Source: JALZHR01 sp036389695
Lineage (GTDB): Bacteria > Acidobacteriota > Blastocatellia > Pyrinomonadales > Pyrinomonadaceae
NCBI GenBank assembly: GCA_036389695.1
Contig: DASVWG010000390.1
Coordinates: 1-12,387, forward strand
Length of the DNA: 12,387 bases
Direction: 5' to 3'
The position numbers were made by a program, and so were the translations under genes. The notes below the pieces were generated by a model that was not told the DNA's origin, ran no database searches, and was given only the letters and a program-made list of their open reading frames with translations. Shown piece after piece: positions 1-7,536 of this stretch (within the stretch, counting starts at the first letter, position 1; each line of letters begins with the position of its first letter).

Positions 1-801
1 TACGCGAATCACCCGTATTCAAACGACCCGCGCGGAACGATGGAGACCGTTTCCAGATTCACCGCCGACGATTTGCGCGCTTATCACCAGAAAGTGCTGC
101 AAACATCGCAGCTTCTGCTGGTGATTGTCGGCGATTTGGACGCGGCTGATTTGCAGAAACGCATCACCGACGCGTTCGGAAAACTGCCGAAAGGCGCTTA
201 CAAGGAACCGCCCGCGACCGCTTTTAAATTTTCCGAGCCGACGCTCGATATAACGACGCGCGCTTTGCCGACGAATTACATTCAGGGCGTTTTCGACGCG
301 CCTTCGGTCGCCAGTCCCGATTTTTACGCGATGCGCGTGGCGACAACGCTTTTGCGCGACCGCGTTTTTGAAGAAGTCCGCGTCAAGCGTAATCTATCGT
401 ATGCGCCAAGCGCCGATATGAACGCGCTCGGCGTCAGCACGGGAAACATTTACGTGACGGCGGTCGATGCCAATCAGGCAATCAGCGTCATGCTGAACGA
501 AATCAAAAATTTGAAAAACGAGCAGGTTGACGAAAGGGAAATTTCCGGCGTCACCGGACAGTTTTTGACGACTTATTACGTCGGGCAGGAAACCAACGCC
601 GCGCAGGCTGGCGAGCTTGCCAAATACGAGCTTATAGGCGGCGGCTGGCGCAACGCCTTCGGCTTTCTGGATAAAGTCAAGCAGGTGACGCCCGCCGACG
701 TGCAGCGCGTCTCGCAAAAATATATGAAGAATCTGCGCTTTATCGTGCTGGGCGACCCGAAAGCGATTAACCGCGAAATCTTTTTGCAGAAATCTTTATA
801 A
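1..801 (+). CDS. M16 family zinc metallopeptidase, C-terminal part (5' end outside the window)
   Basis: The frame is open from base 1 and reads YANHPYSNDPRGT before the first internal Met at base 40. That is the conserved HPY..RGT stretch in the middle of M16B peptidases, so the gene starts upstream of the window and base 40 is not the true start. About 266 residues remain and correspond to the Peptidase_M16_C domain. The substrate-binding Arg/Tyr pair is present in EEVRVKRNLSY (about R127 and Y134 of the visible part, 7 residues apart), as in the family consensus. The zinc-binding HxxEH motif would lie upstream, so activity cannot be judged: many M16B genes occur in pairs in which only one partner has the zinc site. 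The protein is probably periplasmic or secreted in this type of bacterium, but no signal peptide is visible here. The gene ends at a strong hairpin shared with the convergent downstream gene. Confidence 0.9.
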   Translation, partial: YANHPYSNDPRGTMETVSRFTADDLRAYHQKVLQTSQLLLVIVGDLDAADLQKRITDAFGKLPKGAYKEPPATAFKFSEPTLDITTRALPTNYIQGVFDAPSVASPDFYAMRVATTLLRDRVFEEVRVKRNLSYAPSADMNALGVSTGNIYVTAVDANQAISVMLNEIKNLKNEQVDEREISGVTGQFLTTYYVGQETNAAQAGELAKYELIGGGWRNAFGFLDKVKQVTPADVQRVSQKYMKNLRFIVLGDPKAINREIFLQKSL

Positions 802-818
802 CGCGTTCGATAAAAAAG

Positions 819-912
819 AAACGGGACGCTGATTTTTTAAGATTGAGTAAGATTTATTAGGATTTAAATCTTAATTTATCCTCAACAATCCTGAAAAATC
901 GGCGTCCCGTTT
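819..912. terminator. Bidirectional hairpin terminator between convergent genes
   Basis: Arms at 819-837 and 894-912 (19 nt) are complementary at every position except one, which is a U.G wobble in the plus-strand RNA. The core is AAACGGGACGC. A second, weaker inner stem pairs gatt/gag/taagattt near 841-856 with aaatctta/ctc/aatc near 866-890. A T-run follows on the plus strand (910-914), and an A-run (812-817) serves as the T-run on the minus strand. This suits termination of the M16 gene from the left and the FecR/DUF6600 gene from the right. The rest of the 197 bp spacer shows nothing else. Confidence 0.75.
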
Positions 913-998
913 TTCTAAGGTTTTGAGTCGCGGCTGATTCTCTAAGCTAAAGCCAGCTAAAGTTGGTACTCAAAACTCTTTTCTTTTTCGCCTCTAAC

Positions 999-2960
999 CT
1001 AGCCATCCTTTTTACTTTTATTTTCCAGAGGCGGCGTTGGTTTCGATTCGGGCTTCGAATCGCTTTTCGGCGCAGGCTTTGATTCCTCGCGGCGCGGCTC
1101 CGGTTTCGGTTCTTCGCGCGGTCGCTCGTTGCGCGGCTCGTTGCGCACCGGTTCCGGCGGTCGCGGTCGCTCGCGAGTTTCTTCGCGCGGCGGCGGAACA
1201 TAAACCGGAGTCTGGTTTTCGTCGCGGCGCGGTTTGACCACCTGCTGGTCGTTATTGCGCGGCGGGCGCACCGGATTTTCGGTTCGCGGCTTTTGATTGC
1301 CGTTGTTATTGGTTTCATCCTGCCGGATGGCGGGACGCACCGGAGCGCGTTCGACCGCGCCGGTCTTGCGAATTTCCGTGTTGCCGCCGTTGCTTTCCAT
1401 CGTGCTTTTGACCGGCTCGACACCGTTCTGCCGATTCACCGGCTTTCTGTCCTCGAAAACTTTCTTCTGGCGAATTTCTTCGTCCATCGCGACGCCGACT
1501 TTGCGCTCGACGACCCCGGTTTTCGCGACCGGCTCGGATTTGACGCGCGGTTTTTCGATGATGATTTCATTTCTGAGCGCCGTTTTCCGGTCGATTCCGA
1601 CGGGAAGCGGCGGCACTTCTTTAATCATCTTGTCCGGGTCTTTCGATAAAACCAGTTTGGCGACATCGAGCGGAGCGGTCTTCGCGCCTCTTGTCTGATT
1701 GCCGAATTGCTCTTTGGCAACCGTGACGACCGCGCCCGGCGGAATCGCTTCCAAAGGCGGAACCTTCGGACCTTTGCCCGGCAGCGGAACGGGCACGGCG
1801 TTCGGCATCGGCGTCGGCGTCGGGTTGCCGCCGCCTGTATTATTGTTGTTATTGTTGTGGTAATTGTGATGGTAATGGCTGTTGTAGTTGTAATAACCGT
1901 AAGTGTACGGCAGCGGATACCAGCAAACGTTATTGCCTATCCAGCTTACAACCACCAACGCCGGACGCCACCAGCTGCGCTGCGGGCGATAATAAGCATA
2001 CGGCGTCCAGCACCAATCGCCGTCGACGTAAATCCAGCGCCCGTGATGATAAGTCGCCCAGCCCCACGGCTCGTCGTTCACCCATGTCCAGCCGTAAGGC
2101 GGAATCCAGCGCCATTGACCGTAGCGATACGGCGACCAATCGTCGTAACCGGCAGTGGAATTTCGATAAGGTCGCCAAACCCAGCCGTATTTTTTGGTGT
2201 AAACCCATTCGCCGTAATCGCTTAAATCTTCCGCGCCGTATACGTCTCGGTCGTAATATTTATCGTAATAAGCGTCGCGCAGAAGCTTGGCAATGCGCGC
2301 GTCGCGTTCCAGCACCCATTCGTCCCAGGCGTCGGCGTAGCGCGCGGCGTCAGCTATATCCCATTCGCCGGCGTTCGAGCCGTCAAGATAAATCAAAGCG
2401 CTGCGCCCGTTGCGCAAGGTAAAGCCGGAATTTTCCGAATAAACTCTGGCTTCGGCGCCGTCGGTCGCCGTCACGCGAACTTCGGTCGAATCTTTGTCGC
2501 CGGCATCGAGGCGATACATTCCGGTTTTTTGGACGGAAACGGTCGTCTGCGGCGCGTCAATCTCGAAATAAGTCCGGTTTTTATCAAAGTTAAAAACGCG
2601 CAGGCTCAAGGTTCCTTGCGGAAGACTCAAGGCAACGCCTTCATCTCTTAAAGTTATAATTTTTAGATAGGAATTTTCCGCGAGACGCAGGAAAGAATCG
2701 CGGTCGAATTGAATTTCAAGACGCGAGTTCGCTTCGGTCGCAATCTGGTCGCCTTCGACGACGGGCAGATTTAATGAAGCGCGCTCCCAATCGTCGCTGC
2801 CGGCGCGTCTTATTTGCGCGTCGCCGCGCAGGAAACTGATTCGCGCCACGCGCGCCGTCACGTCCGGTATGTAATCATCGGTTGGATTGGCAAAAACGGT
2901 GTCAAATAACAGAAGAGGCATTAACAGAACGAATGCCCAAGGAAAACTGGCTAAACGCAT
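999..2960 (-). CDS. Exported FecR-domain / DUF6600 protein with disordered charged tail
   Basis: The 653-residue product starts at ATG 2960 and has an excellent Shine-Dalgarno (AAGGAG, 7 nt before the ATG on the minus strand). Residues 1-24 look like a cleavable signal peptide (hydrophobic VLLMPLLLF core, then TVFA|N). Residues about 38-190 resemble a FecR domain: R-x-S/L-R-GDAQI start, GD-x-I-x-T, a 'SRLEIQF' strand and 'LPQGTLSLRV'. Residues about 248-350 match the DUF6600 pattern of repeated aromatic motifs: YGEWVY, YGWVWRP, WSPY..GQWRW, GWTWV..EPWGWATYHHGRW, WCWTPYAYY. A short Y/H/N-rich stretch (about 354-376, including six consecutive Asn) follows. The remaining ~275 residues are Pro/Glu/Lys/Arg-rich and probably disordered. 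The protein is therefore likely periplasmic or surface-attached. FecR-type domains can act in envelope signalling, but no sigma factor/anti-sigma pair lies next to it, so its function is unknown. The large ORFs on the opposite strand within this gene are codon shadows. Confidence 0.88.
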   Translation of the reverse strand: MRLASFPWAFVLLMPLLLFDTVFANPTDDYIPDVTARVARISFLRGDAQIRRAGSDDWERASLNLPVVEGDQIATEANSRLEIQFDRDSFLRLAENSYLKIITLRDEGVALSLPQGTLSLRVFNFDKNRTYFEIDAPQTTVSVQKTGMYRLDAGDKDSTEVRVTATDGAEARVYSENSGFTLRNGRSALIYLDGSNAGEWDIADAARYADAWDEWVLERDARIAKLLRDAYYDKYYDRDVYGAEDLSDYGEWVYTKKYGWVWRPYRNSTAGYDDWSPYRYGQWRWIPPYGWTWVNDEPWGWATYHHGRWIYVDGDWCWTPYAYYRPQRSWWRPALVVVSWIGNNVCWYPLPYTYGYYNYNSHYHHNYHNNNNNNTGGGNPTPTPMPNAVPVPLPGKGPKVPPLEAIPPGAVVTVAKEQFGNQTRGAKTAPLDVAKLVLSKDPDKMIKEVPPLPVGIDRKTALRNEIIIEKPRVKSEPVAKTGVVERKVGVAMDEEIRQKKVFEDRKPVNRQNGVEPVKSTMESNGGNTEIRKTGAVERAPVRPAIRQDETNNNGNQKPRTENPVRPPRNNDQQVVKPRRDENQTPVYVPPPREETRERPRPPEPVRNEPRNERPREEPKPEPRREESKPAPKSDSKPESKPTPPLENKSKKDG

Positions 2961-3350
2961 ATACTTTCTCCTTACTTGCTTGTAACAGTATCTAACTTGT
3001 TTTTTTGGAAGAGAAAGCTGTCGAAAAAAAACGCTTCAGCTTTTAATCCCGCCTGACAGCAAAAGTTATGCCCTTCGATTTCAGCATTTACGACGACGCA
3101 TTTTATGCGATTTTTATGCAATCTCCAAGCGATTCCTGAAGAGGCGTATTCTATATAGTTTGTCCTTGATACGAAATGGTGTAAAAGCGTTGAAAATTGA
3201 GCGAAAATTAATTTAGTGAAAAAAATCACAAACCTGCCGTTCTTGTTCCTTGACCGCTAAATGCGGGCGTGATATGCTTGATTCTTTTGAAAGTAAGCGA
3301 TTTTTCTCGCTGCTGACAACTGGCAATTCATACTTTAAAAATTGAATATT
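2961..3350. other. Divergent intergenic region (390 bp)
   Basis: This spacer separates the minus-strand FecR/DUF6600 gene from the plus-strand atp cluster and must hold promoters for both. A good plus-strand promoter is listed separately. On the minus side I see the Shine-Dalgarno of the FecR/DUF6600 gene and AT-rich DNA (for example around 3150-3160, tatatag), but no convincing -35/-10 pair. A minus-strand ORF at 2972-3229 is not supported as a gene. No RNA gene or riboswitch was recognised. Confidence 0.6.
3250..3278 (+). promoter_or_regulatory. Predicted sigma70-type promoter of the atp cluster
   Basis: TTGACC (3250-3255), a 17 nt spacer and TATGCT (3273-3278), with TG at 3270-3271 giving an extended -10 (TGn-TATGCT). 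The -35 matches the consensus at 5 of 6 positions, the -10 at 4 of 6, and the spacing is ideal. Transcription would begin near 3285, leaving a leader of about 65 nt before ATG 3351. This is a prediction by consensus only. Confidence 0.55.
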
Positions 3351-3803
3351 ATGGTCGTTTTAGCTTTTGCCGAAAGTAGTGCAATTCAGCTTGTGCCGGA
3401 CGGCACAATCCTGATTCACATTGCGCTGATTCTGTTGATGATTTTTATCCTGAACCGCACGTTTTTTCGCCCGATTAATCGGGTCATCGCCTCGCGCGAG
3501 AAAAACAAAGGCGGTCGTTTCGGCGAAGCCGAAGAAATTTTGCAGCAGGTCGCCGAGAAAAACGCGCGTTTTGAAAGCGTGATGCGCGAAGCGCGTCTGG
3601 AAGGCTACAATAAAATCGAAGCCGAAAGAACAGCGGCGCTGACCGAAAAACAGGCGCAAGTCGAAACCGTCAAGACGGAAGTCGAGCAAAAATTGGCGAC
3701 CGAAAAAGACGAAATCGCCCGCCAGACGGAAACGGCGCGTCAGCAAATCGCGACGGAAGCCAAAGTTTTGGCGGCGAAAATCAGTTCGAATATTTTGAAG
3801 TAA
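3351..3803 (+). CDS. atpF': ATP synthase Fo subunit b' (first b-type subunit)
   Basis: The product has 150 residues from ATG 3351; a TTG nine bases upstream (3342) is in frame but less likely. One N-terminal membrane helix lies at about residues 18-36 (GTILIHIALILLMIFILNRTFF). It is followed by a basic junction and a long, almost uninterrupted hydrophilic helix rich in Glu, Gln, Lys and Ala that ends in AAKISSNILK. This is the b/b' peripheral stalk design, which ties F1 to the membrane sector through subunit delta. A second, longer b gene follows at once, so this genome encodes a heterodimeric b'/b stalk. That arrangement is known from cyanobacteria and other photosynthetic bacteria and is also found in some other phyla. 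No clear Shine-Dalgarno precedes the start. It is the first gene of the atp cluster in this window; atpB and atpE, often upstream, are absent. Confidence 0.88.
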   Translation: MVVLAFAESSAIQLVPDGTILIHIALILLMIFILNRTFFRPINRVIASREKNKGGRFGEAEEILQQVAEKNARFESVMREARLEGYNKIEAERTAALTEKQAQVETVKTEVEQKLATEKDEIARQTETARQQIATEAKVLAAKISSNILK

Positions 3804-3816
3804 GTTTTGACGTCTA

Positions 3817-3846
3817 ATTTGAAATTTCAGATTTCAGATTTCAAAT
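3817..3846. repeat. Small inverted repeat between atpF' and atpF
   Basis: ATTTGAAAT (3817-3825) pairs with ATTTCAAAT (3838-3846) around a loop made of the short direct repeat TTTCAGA. It ends 6 nt before the ATG of atpF and lies where a ribosome-binding site would be expected; no Shine-Dalgarno is visible. It could moderate translation of atpF or be a degenerate repeat relic. Confidence 0.5.
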
Positions 3847-3852
3847 CAATTT

Positions 3853-4443
3853 ATGTTTGCATTTATTTACAGCTTCTTTTTTCTTTTCGCCGAAGGCGGT
3901 CATTCGACGGCTGCCGGCGGCGGATTTGCCGAATGGTGGCATACGAACGCCGACCCGTATCTCAATTATCCGGGTTTCGAAGCGTGGAAGTTTATCAATC
4001 TGGCTATTTTCCTCGCCATTATGGTTTATCTTCTGAAAAAGCCTCTGAGCAGCGCTTTTAAAGCCAAACGCGAGCAGATTCGCGCCGAATTGATTCGCGC
4101 CGAACAGGAACGCAAAGCCGCCGAAGCGCGTTTGATTGAAACCGAATCGAAGCTGGCGCGCCTCGAAGCGGAAAGAGAAAACATTTTGACCAAAGCCGAG
4201 CGCGAAGCCGAATTGGAAAAACAGCGCATCATCGAGCAGACCGAATTTGAAATCACCAAACTGCGCGAGCAAGCCGAAAACGAAATAAGTCGCGCCGCGC
4301 AGCAAGCCCGGCAGCAGCTTCGCAAATTGTCCGCCGAAGAAACGATTCGTTTAGCGGAAGAAATGATTAAACAGGGAATGACGCCGCAGGCGGACGCGCG
4401 TCTGGTGAAAACCAATATTCAATCAATCGGAGGTCTGCAATAA
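3853..4443 (+). CDS. atpF: ATP synthase Fo subunit b
   Basis: The product has 196 residues. It begins with a hydrophobic stretch (MFAFIYSFFFLFAEGG) that may act as a signal sequence or extra membrane anchor. A Gly/Ala-rich linker follows, and then the usual b-subunit membrane helix at about residues 45-61 (AWKFINLAIFLAIMVYL) with the KKPL junction. Residues about 66-180 form a continuous coiled-coil-prone helix (KAKREQIRAELIRAEQERKA and onward) that binds delta at its C-terminal end. Compared with the usual ~155-165 residues, the extra length comes from the N-terminal leader. The stop codon overlaps the atpH start (TAATG), which suggests translational coupling. The start codon has no visible Shine-Dalgarno and lies directly after a small inverted repeat. 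Confidence 0.93.
   Translation: MFAFIYSFFFLFAEGGHSTAAGGGFAEWWHTNADPYLNYPGFEAWKFINLAIFLAIMVYLLKKPLSSAFKAKREQIRAELIRAEQERKAAEARLIETESKLARLEAERENILTKAEREAELEKQRIIEQTEFEITKLREQAENEISRAAQQARQQLRKLSAEETIRLAEEMIKQGMTPQADARLVKTNIQSIGGLQ
4429..4434 (+). promoter_or_regulatory. Ribosome binding site of atpH
   Basis: GGAGGT within the last codons of atpF, 8 nt before ATG 4443. It fixes the atpH start and supports coupled translation of the b and delta subunits. It is the only strong Shine-Dalgarno found within the atp genes here. Confidence 0.8.
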
Positions 4444-4985
4444 TGAGTGGTGAAACCGTCGCCCGCCGCTATGCCGCCGCGCTGGCTGATGTCGTCGAAA
4501 AATCGCCGGAATCGGAAATCATCAAATCCGAATTGAAACAGTGGGAAGCGATGATGACCGCCAACGCCGATTTGATAAACGTTTTTCGCAATCCGGCTGT
4601 CGCGCACGCCGGTAAGGAAAAGCTTCTGGAAAACTTAATCGAAAAAGCGAAGCCGTCGCGCACGACCGCCAATTTCCTGCGCGTTCTGCTGCGCAACAAT
4701 CGCCTGACCGAGCTTGAGCAAATCAACGCAAAATTCGCTTCCGTGATGGAAGAACGCTCCGGCGCGGTCGCGGCGACGGTCGTTTCGGCGCGCCCGCTTT
4801 CGGCTGAAGAACAAGCCGAGCTGCGAAACAATTTAAGCAAGCTGACGGGCAAAAACGTCAGCCTGAATTTTAACATCGACCAAAATATTATCGGCGGCGT
4901 CGTCACCAAAATCGGCTCGACCGTTTACGACGGCTCCGTCAAAACGCAATTGGAAAATTTGAAAGAACAGATGATTAGAAATTAA
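4443..4985 (+). CDS. atpH: ATP synthase F1 subunit delta
   Basis: The product has 180 residues, the normal length for the family. The N-terminal helical domain opens with the family-typical ETVARRYAAALADV, which contacts the alpha N-termini at the top of F1. The C-terminal part contains ERSGAVAATVVSARPLS and the OSCP/delta signature IIGGVVTKIGSTVYDGSVKTQL, shown here in two pieces: IIGGVVTKIG and STVYDGSVKTQL. The protein joins F1 to the b/b' stalk. Its start overlaps the stop codon of atpF by one base. A 27 nt-arm inverted repeat follows its stop codon and separates it from atpA. Confidence 0.96.
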   Translation: MSGETVARRYAAALADVVEKSPESEIIKSELKQWEAMMTANADLINVFRNPAVAHAGKEKLLENLIEKAKPSRTTANFLRVLLRNNRLTELEQINAKFASVMEERSGAVAATVVSARPLSAEEQAELRNNLSKLTGKNVSLNFNIDQNIIGGVVTKIGSTVYDGSVKTQLENLKEQMIRN

Positions 4986-4987
4986 CT

Positions 4988-5050
4988 GATAGTTGATAAC
5001 TGATAACTGATAGTGAAAGAAAAACTATCAACTATCAGTTATCAACTATC
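4988..5050. repeat. Long inverted repeat between atpH and atpA
   Basis: Arms of 27 nt (4988-5014 and 5024-5050) match at 25 of 27 positions, with a 9 nt loop (GAAAGAAAA). The arms consist of the microrepeats GATAACT and GATAGTT. There is no T-run afterwards and the right arm ends 10 nt before the atpA ATG, so it is unlikely to be a full terminator. In mRNA it would form a stable stem directly upstream of the atpA start and could act as a processing or stability element. Confidence 0.85.
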
Positions 5051-5060
5051 CACTAAAATT

Positions 5061-6599
5061 ATGGAAGCAATAAAAGCCAACGAAATTAACGAGATTATTC
5101 GTTCACAGATTGAAAATTTTGACGCCAGTATGACCGTTTCGGAAATCGGCACGGTTATTAAAGTCGGCGACGGCATTGCCGAAATTCACGGGCTGGAAAA
5201 GGTGATGGCGGGCGAGCTTTTGGAATTCCCGCACGCCGTTCGCGGTCTCGCGCTGAACCTCGAAGAAGACAAGGTCGGCTGCGTGCTGTTCGGCGATTTT
5301 CAGAAAATCAAGGAAGGCGACGAAGTGCGCCGCACGAAACGCATTATGTCGGTTCCGGTCGGCGACGCGCTGATTGGTCGCGTGGTTGACGCGCTCGGCA
5401 ATGCGATTGACGGCAAAGGCGATATCGTGACCGACACATTTAATCCGGTCGAGCGTATCGCGCCGGGCATCATCGACCGCCAGCCCGTCAAAGAGCCGCT
5501 GCAAACCGGCTTGAAGGCGATTGACGCGATGGTTCCCATCGGTCGCGGACAGCGCGAGCTTATCATCGGCGACCGCCAGACCGGAAAAACCGCCGTCGCC
5601 ATCGACACGATTATCAACCAGAAAGGCAAAGACGTAATCTGCATCTACGTCGCCATCGGGCAGAAAGCATCGACCGTCGCGCAGGTCGTGAAAAAGCTCG
5701 AAGATTACGGCGCGATGGATTACACGATTGTCGTTTCGGCGACCGCGTCAGACCCGGCGGCGATGCAATTCTTAGCGCCGTATTCGGGCGTCGCGATGGG
5801 CGAATATTTCCGCGACAACGGACGCCACGCGCTGACGATTTACGACGATTTGACGAAACAGGCGGCGGCGTATCGCGAAATCTCGCTGCTCTTAAGACGT
5901 CCGCCGGGACGCGAAGCTTATCCGGGCGACGTTTTCTATCTTCACTCGCGCCTTCTGGAACGCGCGGCGAAAATGTCGGACGCGCGCGGCGGCGGAAGCT
6001 TAACCAGCTTGCCGTTTATCGAAACGCAGGCGGGCGACATCTCGGCTTATATCCCGACGAACGTGATTTCGATTACCGACGGGCAGATTTTCCTTGAATC
6101 CGACCTTTTCAACTCCGGCGTGCGTCCGGCTATCAACGTCGGAAACTCGGTTTCGCGCGTCGGCGGCTCGGCGCAGATTAAGGCGATGAAACAGGTTGCG
6201 GGAACGCTGCGCATCGACCTCGCGCAATATCGCGAGCTGGCGGCGTTCGCTCAATTCGGTTCGGATTTGGACAAATCGACGCAGTCGCAGCTTGAGCGCG
6301 GAAAACGTCTGACCGAGATTTTGAAACAGCCGCAGTATCAGCCGATGCCGGTCGAAAATCAGGTTTTCATTATCTGGACGGTGACGAACGGCTTGGCGGA
6401 CGACATCGAAGTCAGCGATTTACGTCGCTTTGAAGAAGAAATCTTCAAATTCGTCGAAGGCTCGCATCCGGCGGTTTTGGAAACGCTCCGCACGAAAAAA
6501 TCCATCGACGACGACTTGAAAGCCTCGATGCGCGAAGCGGTCGAAGATTTCAAATCGACGCGCTGGACGGAAGCGAAAGCGGCGGGCGCGGGCGCATAA
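5061..6599 (+). CDS. atpA: ATP synthase F1 subunit alpha
   Basis: The product has 512 residues from ATG 5061. An in-frame GTG at 5013 would add 16 residues translated from the inverted repeat, so I reject it; MEAIKANEINEIIRSQIENF is the normal alpha N-terminus. The beta-barrel domain (about residues 25-95) is followed by the nucleotide-binding domain with the Walker A loop GDRQTGKT (170-177). The catalytic-site arginine is in the alpha signature PAINVGNSVSRVGG (R366). The C-terminal helical domain ends in a short Ala/Gly-rich tail. Alpha carries the non-catalytic nucleotide sites and supplies the Arg finger to the beta catalytic site; beta (atpD) is not in the window. No Shine-Dalgarno is visible before the start. 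The next ATPase gene, gamma, is separated by a 1.5 kb cassette. Confidence 0.98.
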   Translation: MEAIKANEINEIIRSQIENFDASMTVSEIGTVIKVGDGIAEIHGLEKVMAGELLEFPHAVRGLALNLEEDKVGCVLFGDFQKIKEGDEVRRTKRIMSVPVGDALIGRVVDALGNAIDGKGDIVTDTFNPVERIAPGIIDRQPVKEPLQTGLKAIDAMVPIGRGQRELIIGDRQTGKTAVAIDTIINQKGKDVICIYVAIGQKASTVAQVVKKLEDYGAMDYTIVVSATASDPAAMQFLAPYSGVAMGEYFRDNGRHALTIYDDLTKQAAAYREISLLLRRPPGREAYPGDVFYLHSRLLERAAKMSDARGGGSLTSLPFIETQAGDISAYIPTNVISITDGQIFLESDLFNSGVRPAINVGNSVSRVGGSAQIKAMKQVAGTLRIDLAQYRELAAFAQFGSDLDKSTQSQLERGKRLTEILKQPQYQPMPVENQVFIIWTVTNGLADDIEVSDLRRFEEEIFKFVEGSHPAVLETLRTKKSIDDDLKASMREAVEDFKSTRWTEAKAAGAGA

Positions 6600-6604
6600 G
6601 ACAG

Positions 6605-6751
6605 GTCAGAACCGCCTGCGGTAGCGGGCGGTTTAAGTTAGAGGTTTCGAGTTTTAAGTTTTAAGTTTCAGGTTTTTGTATACGCTTCATTTGATAATTA
6701 GAAACTTGAGACTCTAAACTTCAACCGCCCGCTACCGCAGGCGGTTCTGAC
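6605..6751. repeat. REP/BIME-like inverted pair after atpA
   Basis: A perfect 29 bp inverted repeat (6605-6633 and 6723-6751) encloses about 89 bp. The inner DNA also pairs imperfectly and contains the microrepeat AAGTTTT. Each arm is itself nearly palindromic: bases 6611-6632 form a 9 bp stem (one G.T pair) with a 4 nt loop GGTA, and the right arm forms the mirror stem with one C/A mismatch. A pair of GC-rich palindromes in opposite orientation is the architecture of REP/BIME elements. The element starts 5 nt after the atpA stop and ends 5 nt before the next ATG, so it fills the whole junction. Confidence 0.85.
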
Positions 6752-6756
6752 TTTGT

Positions 6757-7536
6757 ATGTCGAAAGAGAAGTTATCCGAAGAAATCGCGTCGTTTGAAGG
6801 GCTTTGGGAAGGCGGTTATTACGAGGGCGACCCGCTGAATCCGCTCGCCAAATCGACTTACGGCAATTACGGTTATATCTCGGTTTTGCACGCGACTTAT
6901 TTGAGATGCATCAAGCCGTATATCAAGCCCGACAGCGTTGCGCTGGAAATCGGACCCGGACGCGGCGCGTGGACGAAAACGATGCTCGGCGCGAAAGAAG
7001 TCTGGGCGCTGGACGCGCTTTCGGCGGAATACAACCGGTTCTTTGAATATTTGAATCATCCGAAAAACGTCAAATATTTTCAGGTGCAGGATTTTGAATG
7101 CAAAGAGCTGCCGGAAGATTATTTTACGTATATGTTTTCGTTCGGCTGCCTGTGCCACGTTTCGTTTGAAGGCATCAGCGAATACGCGCGAAACATTTTT
7201 CCGAAGCTGAAAGCGGGCTCGAATTGTTTCTGGCTCGTCGCCGACAAAAAGAAATACAACGAATTTGTCGAGACGGAAGAAAAATTCGACATCTGGCAGG
7301 GCTTAGCGCCGAAACGAAAAAAGCTGGCGCCCGTGCGGATTGTTTTCGAGACGGTTTCCAGAGTGACGAAACCGACTTTTCGCAAAACGGACGATTTCGC
7401 CGACGGGCAAGGGCACTGGTATGACGCGGGAACGGAAAGAACGTGTGAAATGCTGGAAAAAATCGGTTACAAAGTAATTGATGCGGACGTCGGAACCAGC
7501 CCGCGCGACCCGATTATTCATTTCGTCAAACCGTAG
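6757..7536 (+). CDS. Class I SAM-dependent methyltransferase, substrate unknown
   Basis: The product has 259 residues. The SAM-binding motif I is clear (VALEIGPGRGAWTK, residues 61-74, with E64-I-G-P-G-R-G). It is followed by an acidic residue at the end of the second strand (ALDAL, D86) and a motif-IV-like region (YMFSFGCLCHVSFEG, about 125-139). The C-terminal part has LKAGSNCFWLVAD, as expected for the strand after motif IV. There is no signal peptide or membrane segment, so it is probably cytosolic. The substrate cannot be deduced; similar small-molecule methyltransferases are found in many settings. It lies between atpA and atpG, which is unusual. Its ATG comes 5 nt after a large inverted repeat and has no Shine-Dalgarno. 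Transcription is probably read-through from atpA. Confidence 0.85.
   Translation: MSKEKLSEEIASFEGLWEGGYYEGDPLNPLAKSTYGNYGYISVLHATYLRCIKPYIKPDSVALEIGPGRGAWTKTMLGAKEVWALDALSAEYNRFFEYLNHPKNVKYFQVQDFECKELPEDYFTYMFSFGCLCHVSFEGISEYARNIFPKLKAGSNCFWLVADKKKYNEFVETEEKFDIWQGLAPKRKKLAPVRIVFETVSRVTKPTFRKTDDFADGQGHWYDAGTERTCEMLEKIGYKVIDADVGTSPRDPIIHFVKP

Noticed and set aside
40..801. M16 gene starting at ATG 40
   Set aside because: The frame is open to base 1 and encodes the conserved HPY..RGT motif upstream of that Met.
1293..2422. Long plus-strand ORFs opposite the FecR/DUF6600 gene
   Set aside because: Their low-complexity Arg/Val/Ala-rich products are typical antisense shadows of a GC-rich gene with a signal peptide, domains and a perfect Shine-Dalgarno on the other strand.
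2972..3229. 85-residue minus-strand ORF in the divergent spacer
   Set aside because: GTG start without a good ribosome-binding site, no recognisable family, and its position covers the expected promoter region of the FecR/DUF6600 gene.
3313..3336. CTGACA / TACTTT as the atp promoter
   Set aside because: Spacer of only 12 nt; the pair at 3250-3278 has ideal spacing and an extended -10.
5013..5060. GTG start giving atpA 16 extra N-terminal residues
   Set aside because: The extension (MKEKLSTISYQLSTKI) is a translation of the inverted repeat; ATG 5061 gives the normal alpha N-terminus.
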